Source: Thermococci archaeon (GTDB lineage Archaea; Methanobacteriota_B; Thermococci; Methanofastidiosales; B48-G16). From it: a stretch of DNA of 15,143 bases. The stretch spans positions 1 to 15,143 of the forward strand of contig DAOVEQ010000006.1 in NCBI GenBank assembly GCA_030668905.1, given 5' to 3'. The stretch's first letter is position 1. Every line of letters starts with the position of its first letter. The notes beneath the pieces were generated by a model. It did not search any database. It was not told where the DNA came from and saw only the letters and a list, made by a program, of their open reading frames with translations. Position numbers and translations under genes: made by a program. Below, one piece after another: positions 5,701-13,291 of this stretch.

Positions 5701-7161
5701 TTTTTCAAAGTACCGCATTATAAAAATACAAACAACTGCACTGAAAAAACCATACCCCAATCCAACGCCCATGCCATTTACCATATAGTTTACCGCTTCT
5801 GATCCAGGATACGATGGAATAAGATAAAACACCCAGTGATAAAATGCCAAGATCTGCGATACAACTATTCCAATGATCGCACACGAACCCACAGCTATCA
5901 CTATCCCCCAAAGCTCACCTTTGCTTCTTGTTGCTATATACCCTCCAAAAAATCCTACACATCCACTCATTATAAAGTACTGACCATGGAATCCTGTATA
6001 TTTCAAACCAATTAATGCTGATATTATGCCAAGAATAACTCCGACTTTTATCTCTTTCTTTTCAAGTGAAATATGAAATCTCAATGCCACGATTATAAAA
6101 AACTGCAGGATCAGGAAGGGAAGGAAGATACCCCAGTATTTTCTGTATCCGGGGAAAAAGCTTCTCAACTGAGAAAAGTAATATCCCTTGTCTTCTCCCA
6201 GAGCAAGAAGATAATTCCCTCTATCATTTGTAAAAATCTCTACATTGGGAATATCTGTTGATTTCCATGTTAGTTTATTTTTTGAATAAGAATACAGTGT
6301 ATTTTCTGAAAATTTATAAAGATAATTTCCGTGAGTTGGGATATACTCTCCTTCATCTTCGTATGTAAGATTTCCAGAGAGATCGTATATTTTTATGCCT
6401 GTACCATCTTGAAGAGCAATGCTATTATCATAATCACAAAGTGAAACTTCTTTTCCTGAAGCTGGAACTCTCCATTTTTCTTCGTCATCCTGATAGTATA
6501 TAAGTTCATCCTCAGTTAAAACGATAAGTTTTCTTCCATTCCAATTTAGATCAAGAGATATAGGCTGAACATTATAAGTTTTATAAGGCGGGTTTTCATG
6601 ATTTTCATAATCTATTAGAAACTCATTGGAATCTTTAAAAAAATAGAGATGATCCGCACCGAGAACTATTTTGTATCCAGTATCGCCCATATCACATACT
6701 CCTTTAACGGGAAAGTTCCACATGAGATCGCCTGATCGTTTATATACCGATACTCCTTCATCACTAACAGCTACCATATTGGTCAGGATAAGGGTCTGTT
6801 TAAAGTATCTTCCTATCCCTATTATCTGAGAATTTTTTAAGGCATGTTTCCATTTCAATGTGCGAAGAAAACAGTAGAGCGTATCCTCCGTACTCGCAAG
6901 AATAAATGTATTATTCATCTCTGCATAAATACTTTTAATTTCGCCCTCTACCTTATTTTGTCCATTCGAAACTATTTCCCCATCGTCTGTACCATAAATA
7001 AAACTTCCATATTCATTCATGTACAAAGAAGAAACATTCTCTAAAGGAATAACTTCAGGCTTATTTATATCTGCAGTCTGAGAAATGCAATAAAAAATTG
7101 TTATATCGCAAATAAAAAATATAATAAATAAAGTAAATAGAGATTTTAATAAAGATGGCAT
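5692..7161 (-). CDS. Unrecognised membrane protein with beta-propeller ectodomain and C-terminal helices
   Basis: This is a 489-residue protein I cannot place in a named family. A hydrophobic N-terminus (residues 4-27) is a signal anchor. Residues about 45-335 contain seven or eight repeats of a blade-like pattern ending in L-x-x-Y...L-x-W, for example TLYCFLRTLKWKH (94-106), GVSVYKRSGDLMWNF (136-150), ELIYYQDDEEKWRV (219-232), GIKIYDLSGNLTY (255-267) and TLYSYSKNKLTWK (288-300). This resembles WD40/PQQ-type propellers. Four or five membrane helices follow (about 343-361, 372-390, 395-411, 417-441, 462-483). The propeller would lie outside the cell and the helices in the membrane. The ATG at 7161 overlaps oppF by 16 nt and is preceded by GGAAG, so it is translated with the peptide importer. 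A role in peptide sensing or as a partner of the transporter is only inference. Confidence 0.8.
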   Translation of the reverse strand: MPSLLKSLFTLFIIFFICDITIFYCISQTADINKPEVIPLENVSSLYMNEYGSFIYGTDDGEIVSNGQNKVEGEIKSIYAEMNNTFILASTEDTLYCFLRTLKWKHALKNSQIIGIGRYFKQTLILTNMVAVSDEGVSVYKRSGDLMWNFPVKGVCDMGDTGYKIVLGADHLYFFKDSNEFLIDYENHENPPYKTYNVQPISLDLNWNGRKLIVLTEDELIYYQDDEEKWRVPASGKEVSLCDYDNSIALQDGTGIKIYDLSGNLTYEDEGEYIPTHGNYLYKFSENTLYSYSKNKLTWKSTDIPNVEIFTNDRGNYLLALGEDKGYYFSQLRSFFPGYRKYWGIFLPFLILQFFIIVALRFHISLEKKEIKVGVILGIISALIGLKYTGFHGQYFIMSGCVGFFGGYIATRSKGELWGIVIAVGSCAIIGIVVSQILAFYHWVFYLIPSYPGSEAVNYMVNGMGVGLGYGFFSAVVCIFIMRYFEKSI

Positions 7162-8111
7162 GCTACTAATCTTCCATCACCTACTTTTTCTAGCTTTGGT
7201 TCCTCTTTGCTGCAGATCTCCATTGCTTTTGGGCATCTTGGATGGAATCTGCACCCTGAGGGAGGATTTGCGGGACTTGGTACGTCTCCTGTTAGTACTG
7301 TCCTCATTACCTTGTATTCCGGGTCTGCAACGGGAATAGCAGAAAGCAAAGCTTGCGTATATGGATGAAGAGGCTCTTCGAATAAAGCCCCTGTCTCAGA
7401 TGTTTCTACAAGCTTGCCAACATACATGACACCAATGTTATCTGCCATGTGTTTTGCAACACTGAGATCATGCGTGATGAAGAGGTATGAAAGATCGAAT
7501 TTTTCCTGAAGTTCCTGGAAAAGATTTAAGGTCTTTGCCTGAACAGAAACATCCAGAGCGGAAGTAGGCTCATCTAAGACTATAAACTTCGGATCCAAAG
7601 CTATTGCTCTTGCAACAGCTATCCTTTGTCTCTGGCCTCCTGAAAACTCGTGAGGATACCTGTATAGATGTTCTTTCTTTAATCCTACCAGTTCCAGGAG
7701 TTCCAATACTTTCTTAACTAGTTCTTCTCCCTTAATCTTTGTAAAGTTAGTAAAAGGTTCGCCTATGATATTTTTTACTGTGAATCTGGGATCCAACGAA
7801 GAATTTGGGTCTTGAAAAACCATCTGCATATCTCTTCTCATTTCTCGCATCTTTTTACCTTTTATTTCGGCTAAATTTTTATCTTCAAAGAGTATTTTAC
7901 CTTCATCTGCCTCGATCAGCTTGAGAATAGTTCTTCCAAACGTAGTTTTTCCGCATCCAGACTCCCCTACAAGACCAAGACAATCCCCTTTCTTTATACT
8001 CAATGTAACATCATCAACAGCCTTTACATAACCTACAATCTTTGATAATAATCCTCCTTTAATCGGAAAGTACTTTTTGAGATTCTTTGCTTCTATGATA
8101 TATTTAGACAT
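7146..8111 (-). CDS. oppF: Peptide ABC transporter ATP-binding protein OppF/DppF
   Basis: This is the second ATPase of the peptide importer, 321 residues. Walker A is GESGCGKTT (49-57), the Q-loop glutamine is Q100 in MVFQDP, the signature is FSGGQ (156-160), Walker B is FIVLDEP (176-182) and the switch histidine is H214. The C-terminal oligopeptide-transporter domain follows, with GCRFHPRC and further cysteines at 287, 293, 300 and 318. That four-cysteine arrangement is known from Opp/Dpp ATPases reported to hold a [4Fe-4S] cluster. The start directly abuts the oppD stop with no gap, and its GGTGA site lies inside the end of oppD. F is assigned rather than D by gene order and by the KKYFPIKGG N-terminus. 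Confidence 0.95.
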   Translation of the reverse strand: MSKYIIEAKNLKKYFPIKGGLLSKIVGYVKAVDDVTLSIKKGDCLGLVGESGCGKTTFGRTILKLIEADEGKILFEDKNLAEIKGKKMREMRRDMQMVFQDPNSSLDPRFTVKNIIGEPFTNFTKIKGEELVKKVLELLELVGLKKEHLYRYPHEFSGGQRQRIAVARAIALDPKFIVLDEPTSALDVSVQAKTLNLFQELQEKFDLSYLFITHDLSVAKHMADNIGVMYVGKLVETSETGALFEEPLHPYTQALLSAIPVADPEYKVMRTVLTGDVPSPANPPSGCRFHPRCPKAMEICSKEEPKLEKVGDGRLVACHLY

Positions 8112-9086
8112 CTACTTCACCCCCCCATGTAAAAAACAGGCGACATAATGCCCCTCCTCTACTTTGACTGTTGGTGGAGCCTTCTTTTTGCATACATCCA
8201 TTGCATGATCGCATCTTGGATGGAATCTGCATCCCGAAGGAGGAGTTATTAAGTTTGGAACTACCCCTCTTATCACTTCCAGCCTCTTAGTCTCTACATG
8301 GATTTTAGGAATGGCGTACATAAGACCCTTTGTGTAGGGATGGTAAGGATTTTTGAATATCTGTTTCACTGTACCTATCTCTACGATATATCCTGCATAC
8401 ATAACAGCGACTCTGTCACAAACCTGAGCGACAACACCAAGGTCGTGTGTTATTAAAAGCATCGAAGAATCTATCTCTTCGTTTAGTTCTTGGATAAGAT
8501 CCAGGATCTGAGCTTGGACAGTAACATCTAAAGCCGTTGTCGGCTCGTCAGCTATAAGTAACGAAGGTTTGCATGAAAGTGCCATTGCAATCATCGCTCT
8601 CTGCTGCATTCCTCCCGAAAGTTCGTGAGGATATTGTTTCAATACCTTTTCTGCATCCGGCATCCTGACAAGGTTTAACATGTCCAAAGATCTTTTTTCT
8701 GCCTCTTTTTTATTAACCTCTTGGTGGAGTGTGATAGCTTCTGTTATCTGACTTCCGATCGTGAAAACGGGGTTCAAAGAAGACATGGGCTCCTGAAAGA
8801 TCATGGATATCTCCGCTCCCCTAATATTCCTCATTTCCTCTTCGGATATCTTTAACAGGTCTTTTCCATCGAGTGTTATTTCTCCCTCTATTATCTTTCC
8901 CGGAGGCCACTGGATTAAACGCATTATGGAAAGAGCTGTTACACTTTTTCCACACCCTGTCTCCCCTACAAGTCCAATGGATTCTCCCTTGTAAATATCA
9001 AAGTTTATACCTTCAAGTGCTTTCACGACTCCTTCATACGTATAAAAATAAGTTTTCAAGCCCTTTACTTTCAATAATTCTTTCAT
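8112..9086 (-). CDS. oppD: Peptide ABC transporter ATP-binding protein OppD/DppD
   Basis: This is the first ATPase of the importer, 324 residues. Walker A is GETGCGKSV (41-49), the Q-loop is Q98 in MIFQEPMSSLNP, the signature is LSGGM (156-160), Walker B is LLIADEP (176-182) and the switch histidine is H214. The C-terminal peptide-transporter extension has cysteines at 286, 292, 299 and 317, the same pattern as in OppF, so each of the paired ATPases could hold an iron-sulfur cluster. The ATG is preceded by GGAGATGAT 3 nt upstream and lies 4 nt after oppC. With OppF it should form the heterodimer that powers the OppB/OppC channel. Confidence 0.95.
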   Translation of the reverse strand: MKELLKVKGLKTYFYTYEGVVKALEGINFDIYKGESIGLVGETGCGKSVTALSIMRLIQWPPGKIIEGEITLDGKDLLKISEEEMRNIRGAEISMIFQEPMSSLNPVFTIGSQITEAITLHQEVNKKEAEKRSLDMLNLVRMPDAEKVLKQYPHELSGGMQQRAMIAMALSCKPSLLIADEPTTALDVTVQAQILDLIQELNEEIDSSMLLITHDLGVVAQVCDRVAVMYAGYIVEIGTVKQIFKNPYHPYTKGLMYAIPKIHVETKRLEVIRGVVPNLITPPSGCRFHPRCDHAMDVCKKKAPPTVKVEEGHYVACFLHGGVK

Positions 9087-9090
9087 CTGA

Positions 9091-10023
9091 TCATCTCCTA
9101 AGCTTTGGGTCTAGGACATCTCTCAAACCATCTCCAAGCAGGTTAAATCCCAAAACAAAAAGGACTATAGCCATCCCGGGGAAGAACACGTACCACCATG
9201 CCTGGAAAATGTACGCTCTTCCTGAGGAGATCATCAATCCCCACTCTGCTGTTCCTGGAGAGGCGCCCAATCCGATAAAACTCAGTCCTGCGGCTGTGAG
9301 AACTACAGCACCCATATCCATTGTAACTTGCACGAAAAGAGGTGCAAATGAGTTTGGCAGAATATGTTTAAATATTATTTTCAAGTCAGTAGTTCCGAGA
9401 GATCTCGCTGCCTCCACATACGTTTCTTCCCTCGTTTTTAGTACCTGAGCCCTGATAATTCTTGTATAGACAGGCCACCATACTATGATCATGGCATACA
9501 TTACATGCTCAATGCTCCTTCCCAGAGCTGCGGTAAAAGCCATTGCCAAAATCAGTCCTGGAATAGAGAAAAAGATGTCAGTAACTCTCATTACAAGCTC
9601 ATCCATCCATCCTCCAAAGTACCCTGCTAACGCTCCGAGGACTACACCAATAATTAATGCAGTGACCACGACCATAAGTGCTATTTTAATAGATAATCGG
9701 GACCCGTACACTATCATGCTGAAAATATCGTATCCATAATCATTTGTCCCGAATAAGTGTTCACTTGAGGGTGGCTCAAGCTTTTCGTCGAAATGTATCT
9801 CCCATCTCTGCTCTGTGACACGTTTTCCCTGCGGATTTATAAGTGTCACGTAATTTGGATGTTCTGTCGCTATAAATGGGGCAAATAAAGCCGTCAGTAT
9901 CATGAGGAGTATCAGTACCAAGCCGAGCATCGAAAGAAAGCTGTGTCTAAAAAGATTAAGCGTAAATTTTGTCTCTTTTATCCTTGACTCGTTTCTCTTT
10001 TTCCACTCATCGAAAAATCCCAT
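9091..10023 (-). CDS. oppC: Peptide ABC transporter permease OppC/DppC
   Basis: This is one of the two inner-membrane channel subunits, 310 residues. It has the OppC-type N-terminal helix (about 30-50), an extracytoplasmic loop with HLFGTNDYGYDIFSMIVYGSR (89-109, a family hallmark), then five helices. The cytoplasmic EAA loop that contacts the ATPases is YVEAARSLGTTDLKIIFKH (202-220). The start is fixed by AGGTGAT 3 nt before the ATG. It directly abuts the oppB stop and precedes oppD by 4 nt, giving a strictly coupled B-C-D-F gene block. Confidence 0.95.
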   Translation of the reverse strand: MGFFDEWKKRNESRIKETKFTLNLFRHSFLSMLGLVLILLMILTALFAPFIATEHPNYVTLINPQGKRVTEQRWEIHFDEKLEPPSSEHLFGTNDYGYDIFSMIVYGSRLSIKIALMVVVTALIIGVVLGALAGYFGGWMDELVMRVTDIFFSIPGLILAMAFTAALGRSIEHVMYAMIIVWWPVYTRIIRAQVLKTREETYVEAARSLGTTDLKIIFKHILPNSFAPLFVQVTMDMGAVVLTAAGLSFIGLGASPGTAEWGLMISSGRAYIFQAWWYVFFPGMAIVLFVLGFNLLGDGLRDVLDPKLRR

Positions 10024-11043
10024 TTAATCACCTAACCTCACTCTTGGATCTAAAACGGAGTAGAGCAGATCAACTATTAGATTTGCTGTCACCATAACTA
10101 TTGCCGCTAACAACGTAAATCCCATTACCGAAGGAAAATCTAGATTATTGACAGCAGCCACAGCAAATCTGCCCATTCCCGGCCAGTTGAATATTGTCTC
10201 TGTCAAGACAGCACCTCCTAAGAGGTATGCAAAGTTAATTCCTGCCACCGTAATTGTTGGTATTAACGCATTTCTTAAAGCATGTTTGTAAATAACAGTT
10301 CTTTCTCTAAGTCCCTTTGCTCTTGCAGTTCTTATATAATCTGATCTTACTATTTCTAACATACTTGATCTTGTAATCCTCAAAATAATAGCTAATGAAG
10401 CAAACGATAACGTAATACTAGGGAGTATCAGATGATAGATAGAGGACTTAAGTGCAGTAAAGTTTCCTGTAACCAAACTGTCAAAAACGTATAAACCCGT
10501 TATGTGATTTGGTGCCACCACTCCTATTCCAAGTCTGCTGTCCAATGGTAAAATAGGATATTTATATGCAAAAGCAAGCTGGAGCATTAACGCAAGCCAG
10601 AATATAGGCATGGAAACCCCCGTAATAGCTATCAGACGTGTAACATGATCTATCCAGCTGTTTCTTTTTACAGCAGATACTACCCCTGTAATTATTCCTA
10701 TAAATATAGCTAATATCATAGCAATGATTGTAAGTTCTGCTGTAGCTGGAAGATACTGTTTTATAGCTTCTGTCACAGGCCTCCGCTCAGTGTAACATTC
10801 TCCAAGATCCCCATGAAACAGATCATTCAAGTAATAACCATATTGCTTATATAACGGCTCGTCCAGATGCATTTCTTCTCTTATTCTCGCAATCGTTTCT
10901 GGATTAGCCTTTGCTCCTCCTGCAAAATGTCTCGCAACGTCTGCAGGAATTACATGTGATATTGTAAAAGTTAAAAGAGTTACCCCTATAAGGATGGGGA
11001 TGAGTAAAACAAGCCTTCTGATAATATAATCTCTTAATTTCAT
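10024..11043 (-). CDS. oppB: Peptide ABC transporter permease OppB/DppB
   Basis: This is the partner channel subunit, 339 residues, with the OppB-type N-terminus RDYIIRRLVLLIPILIGVTLL (helix about 9-30), a large extracytoplasmic loop, and further helices from about residue 100 to 330. The EAA loop reads IVRSDYIRTARAKGLRERTV (231-250) and continues to HALRNALIP. The last segment ends in YSVLDPRVRLG, usual for the family. The ATG is preceded by GAGAGTGAT with a 4-nt spacer. It follows oppA by 38 nt across a T-rich tract, so its level is probably well below that of OppA. Confidence 0.95.
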   Translation of the reverse strand: MKLRDYIIRRLVLLIPILIGVTLLTFTISHVIPADVARHFAGGAKANPETIARIREEMHLDEPLYKQYGYYLNDLFHGDLGECYTERRPVTEAIKQYLPATAELTIIAMILAIFIGIITGVVSAVKRNSWIDHVTRLIAITGVSMPIFWLALMLQLAFAYKYPILPLDSRLGIGVVAPNHITGLYVFDSLVTGNFTALKSSIYHLILPSITLSFASLAIILRITRSSMLEIVRSDYIRTARAKGLRERTVIYKHALRNALIPTITVAGINFAYLLGGAVLTETIFNWPGMGRFAVAAVNNLDFPSVMGFTLLAAIVMVTANLIVDLLYSVLDPRVRLGD

Positions 11044-11056
11044 TTATATCACTCTC

Positions 11057-11080
11057 AAAAATAAAAAAAAAATAAAAAAA
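11057..11080 (-). terminator. Oligo-T tract between oppA and oppB (likely partial terminator)
   Basis: On the minus strand, runs of 7, 10 and 5 T separated by single A residues begin just after the oppA stop. Oligo-T runs without a hairpin are the normal intrinsic termination signal in archaea. Because oppB to oppF lack another visible promoter, this is best read as a leaky terminator that makes much more oppA message than transporter message. The tract is seen; the leakiness is inferred. Confidence 0.6.
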
Positions 11081-11081
11081 T

Positions 11082-12761
11082 TTATTCTTTGTAGTAGTTG
11101 TAGTAACTCCACAAGATACAAGGATTGTACTCGTATCCGTGCACCCATTCTCTTTCGAAGTGTACGTGTTGCGGCTGGCAGGCCCAGATGTGGGATGGAT
11201 CGTCTATAATGATCTCCCATGCTTCTTTGTACATTTCACATCTCTTTGCTAGATCGCTCTCGAATTTGGCATCTATCAAGAGCTCATCTACCCTCGCATT
11301 TGCCCAGCTTGTGTTGTAAATGTCTCCACCTACATCTGCAGATGCGTTGAATGAGAATATGTAGTTGTCCGGGTCAATGTAATCAGGTGCCCATCCACAG
11401 TACATAACATCCCAGTCTGTTGTTCCGAACATTCTGCCTAACAGAGAAGGCCAACTGTCTGCCATTACCTGAGAGATTATTCCAATCTTGGCAAGATTGC
11501 CCTGCAGCATCATGGACATCTTCGCTCGTTCCTCGTTCCCTGCGTTGTAATAGATCGCAATAGGAACTCCATCAAATCTGTATCCGTCATCATTCATCGT
11601 AAATCCTGCCGCATCCAGTATCTCTGCTGCCTTATCGGTATCAAGGCTGTATCTATATTCATACTGGGACTCGTAACACGGGAATCCCTTTGGTATCGGT
11701 CCCGGAAGTGGGATAGCGTATCCATTGTATATATCTTTTATAGTTGCGTCATAATCGAAGCAGTAGCATAATGCCTTTCTTACCGCGGGATCTGCCATGA
11801 ATGCATTTTCACTCTTTGTCTGTATGTGCAGCATAGTAACGTTTGGTGATGGACCCAATTCCATTCTCACTCCTGGAGCATCTTTAACATCCACTATGTT
11901 TGCCGTTGGTATGTCAGCAAAATCAGCGTCGCCGTTCTTCAAAGCGAGAATTCTTGTAGACGCCTCCTCAACGATCTTTATTATGATATTGGAGACATGC
12001 TTTCCTTCCCAGCCTCCCCAGTAATTGGGGTTCTTTACGAGCTTAATCTCTGCCTTTCTCGTCCAGTTCTCAAGCATGTACGGTCCTGTGCCCATTGGGT
12101 TTGCTTTCATGAACTCATTCTCCGTATCCGCTTGAACGCCGCCGTGGGCTTCTACATAATCGCTGTCAACTATAGCTCCTATTGTGTAAACGAGACACGG
12201 CAGTACAATACCGAACGACTTTTCCAGATGAAGCTCTACTGTGTAGTCATCTACTTTAACTGTGTCACCTACACGCAGGAACTGGGATAGTATCCACGCA
12301 ACACCACTATCTGGCGAGTTCATCGTTAATACTCTGTCAAATGAGTATACTACATCGTCAGCGGTAAAATCGCTTCCATTGGAGAACTTTACTCCTTTTC
12401 TCAAATTGAATGTCCATACTAGTCCATCTTCAGAAACACTCCAGTCTGTTGCCAGACCTGGTTCTATAGTCACTGCATCTGATCCTTTGACTGTTACAAG
12501 CGTTTCATAAACCTGGAATAGTACCTCACTGGATGCAGTGTCGTATGCATCTGCCGGGTCTAAGTTCCTTGCATCACCAATAGTGTACCTAACCATTGTA
12601 TCTGGATTCTTTACTTCTGCGGGCCCTGCTGGTTTTTCAGTTGTGGGAGCTGCTGTAGTCTCAGCAGGTTCTTCTTCTCCAATACAACCACTAAAAATAG
12701 CAAAAACCATTGTAGCCATTACGAGCAAGGCCAATGTTTTACCTATATCTTTTTTATCCAT
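11082..12761 (-). CDS. oppA: Peptide-binding lipoprotein of the ABC importer (SBP family 5)
   Basis: This is the extracellular substrate-binding protein, 559 residues. The N-terminus has a short charged region, a hydrophobic core (8-22) and a lipobox FSGC with C26, predicting a lipid-anchored protein. A Thr/Pro/Glu-rich linker (about 29-52) is usual for archaeal surface binding proteins. The mature part begins VRYTIGDARNLDPADAYD and follows the family 5 pattern: ETLV, LATDWSVSEDGLVWTFNLRKGVKFSNG, and FTADDVVYSFDR. The C-terminal half has WDVMYCGWAPDYIDPDNY. The start is fixed by a perfect GGAGGT 7 nt before the ATG. Family 5 proteins also bind nickel or sugars, but the Opp-type ATPases favour peptides. 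It is the first gene of the operon, behind a strong promoter. Confidence 0.94.
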   Translation of the reverse strand: MDKKDIGKTLALLVMATMVFAIFSGCIGEEEPAETTAAPTTEKPAGPAEVKNPDTMVRYTIGDARNLDPADAYDTASSEVLFQVYETLVTVKGSDAVTIEPGLATDWSVSEDGLVWTFNLRKGVKFSNGSDFTADDVVYSFDRVLTMNSPDSGVAWILSQFLRVGDTVKVDDYTVELHLEKSFGIVLPCLVYTIGAIVDSDYVEAHGGVQADTENEFMKANPMGTGPYMLENWTRKAEIKLVKNPNYWGGWEGKHVSNIIIKIVEEASTRILALKNGDADFADIPTANIVDVKDAPGVRMELGPSPNVTMLHIQTKSENAFMADPAVRKALCYCFDYDATIKDIYNGYAIPLPGPIPKGFPCYESQYEYRYSLDTDKAAEILDAAGFTMNDDGYRFDGVPIAIYYNAGNEERAKMSMMLQGNLAKIGIISQVMADSWPSLLGRMFGTTDWDVMYCGWAPDYIDPDNYIFSFNASADVGGDIYNTSWANARVDELLIDAKFESDLAKRCEMYKEAWEIIIDDPSHIWACQPQHVHFEREWVHGYEYNPCILWSYYNYYKE

Positions 12762-12768
12762 TGTTTCT

Positions 12769-12774
12769 ACCTCC
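12769..12774 (-). promoter_or_regulatory. Ribosome binding site of oppA
   Basis: GGAGGT lies 7 nt upstream of the oppA ATG at 12761. It is the strongest site in the window and fixes the start, in keeping with high output of the binding protein. Confidence 0.85.
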
Positions 12775-12779
12775 TTTCA

Positions 12780-12797
12780 GCTACAATATATAGTAGC
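12780..12797 (-). repeat. Small inverted repeat at the predicted 5' end of the opp mRNA
   Basis: The minus strand has GCTAC, 8 AT-only bases, then GTAGC. Transcription from the TATA box at 12820-12827 should start near 12798, so this weak hairpin would sit at the extreme 5' end of the oppA leader, ahead of the ribosome site. A stabilising role is a guess. Confidence 0.3.
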
Positions 12798-12819
12798 ATA
12801 AAATTATTGGGGATTAACC

Positions 12820-12843
12820 TTTATAAAATTTTCGGTATATACC
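12820..12843 (-). promoter_or_regulatory. BRE/TATA promoter of the opp operon with adjacent palindrome
   Basis: The minus strand reads CCGAAAAT-TTTATAAAGG: a BRE directly followed by a TATA box at 12820-12827. The start is expected near 12798, giving a leader of about 37 nt that includes the GGAGGT site. Overlapping the BRE's upstream edge is GGTATATACC (12834-12843), a perfect 10-bp palindrome that could be a regulator site or a second, weaker TATA element. Confidence 0.7.
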
Positions 12844-12854
12844 CCCATTTGGCA

Positions 12855-12876
12855 AGTTTTTTAAAAGTAAAAAACT
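12855..12876. repeat. 9-bp inverted repeat upstream of the opp promoter
   Basis: AGTTTTTTA-AAAG-TAAAAAACT has perfect 9-bp arms and a 4-bp centre. It lies about 12 bp upstream of the palindrome next to the opp BRE, and beyond the histone gene's oligo-T end. The location suits an activator or repressor site for the peptide operon. The AT-rich context means chance cannot be excluded. Confidence 0.4.
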
Positions 12877-12924
12877 AATCAATAAATGCTACAGTAGAGA
12901 GTATATAGTAAATGGTGTATGTGG

Positions 12925-12955
12925 TATTATTTAAATAATAAAAGAAAAAAAAGAG
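12925..12955 (-). terminator. Oligo-T terminator after the histone gene, with AT palindrome
   Basis: Directly after the histone stop the minus strand reads CTCTTTTTTTTCTTTTATTATTT, a classic archaeal oligo-T end. It runs into TATTATTTAAATAATA (12925-12940), a perfect 16-bp AT-only palindrome. This should separate the histone transcript from the opp promoter. Confidence 0.65.
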
Positions 12956-13159
12956 TTAAATTCTTTCAAGAGCAAGTGTGATATCTTCTGCTCTTATTGT
13001 TTTTCTTCCCGCATGTTTAGCAAGAGCTGCTGCTTCTTTGGCTACACTGATACCAAAATCTTCCAGGTACTCAGCCATTGCCTTTATCGCACCTTCACCC
13101 ACTCTCTCAGCACCTGCCTTTCTTATCATCTTGTCTATTGGAGCTTTAGCTAATACCAT
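12956..13159 (-). CDS. Archaeal histone
   Basis: This is a 67-residue single histone-fold protein that dimerises, wraps DNA and can multimerise along it. The fold is clear: APIDKMIRKAGAERVGEGAIKAMAEYLEDF for helix 1, loop and helix 2, then HAGRKTIRAEDITLAL at the C-terminus. Numbering coincides with HMfB: the DNA-contacting R19 and the K53-T54 pair are present. G16, equivalent to Gly17 of Thermococcus HTkA, is kept, so stacking into extended (hypernucleosome-like) chains is allowed. There is no tail. AGGTGAT lies 5 nt before the ATG and fixes the start. It has its own promoter and terminator, so it is a monocistronic gene. Confidence 0.97.
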   Translation of the reverse strand: MVLAKAPIDKMIRKAGAERVGEGAIKAMAEYLEDFGISVAKEAAALAKHAGRKTIRAEDITLALERI

Positions 13160-13164
13160 TTTTG

Positions 13165-13208
13165 ATCACCTATAGATTTCACGTAACTCTCATATTTAAA
13201 GTTTTCGA
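13165..13208 (-). promoter_or_regulatory. Histone promoter (BRE/TATA) and RBS
   Basis: The minus strand reads TCGAAAAC-TTTAAATA (TATA at about 13193-13200, BRE at 13201-13208), then AGGTGAT at 13165-13171. The start is expected near 13172, just before the ribosome site, giving a very short leader. A second TATA-like TATATAAT lies at about 13208-13215. Confidence 0.65.
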
Positions 13209-13234
13209 TTATATACGGCAATCACAGTTATTTC

Positions 13235-13276
13235 TGAGTATAACTCAATATATGAATTTTTTCTATTTTAAATAGA
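13235..13276. repeat. Two small inverted repeats between methionine aminopeptidase and histone genes
   Basis: TGAGT-ATA-ACTCA (13235-13247) and TCTATTT-T-AAATAGA (13262-13276) are perfect inverted repeats in the 132-nt gap. The first is about 27 bp upstream of the histone BRE, where a regulator could bind; the second follows the aminopeptidase stop. No oligo-T terminator is visible after the aminopeptidase gene. Both repeats are short and AT-rich, so weak evidence only. Confidence 0.3.
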
Positions 13277-13291
13277 TAACTATACACGAGA

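Noticed and set aside
8120..8126. Run of seven C as a phase-variable slippage tract
   Set aside because: It lies in the last codons of oppD, where a slip would change only a few terminal residues; it also supplies the oppF ribosome site.
8873..9448. 191-codon plus-strand open frame opposite oppC and oppD
   Set aside because: It is antisense to two clear transporter genes, has no family-like motif, and its frame merely mirrors their codon pattern.
10027..10037. ATCACCTAACC as a half-site of the iron operator
   Set aside because: It is a single half at best and is explained by the oppC ribosome site AGGTGAT.
12925..12940. 16-bp AT palindrome as an operator
   Set aside because: It contains only A and T, directly follows the histone oligo-T end and is far from any promoter, so chance or a role in transcription ending is more likely.
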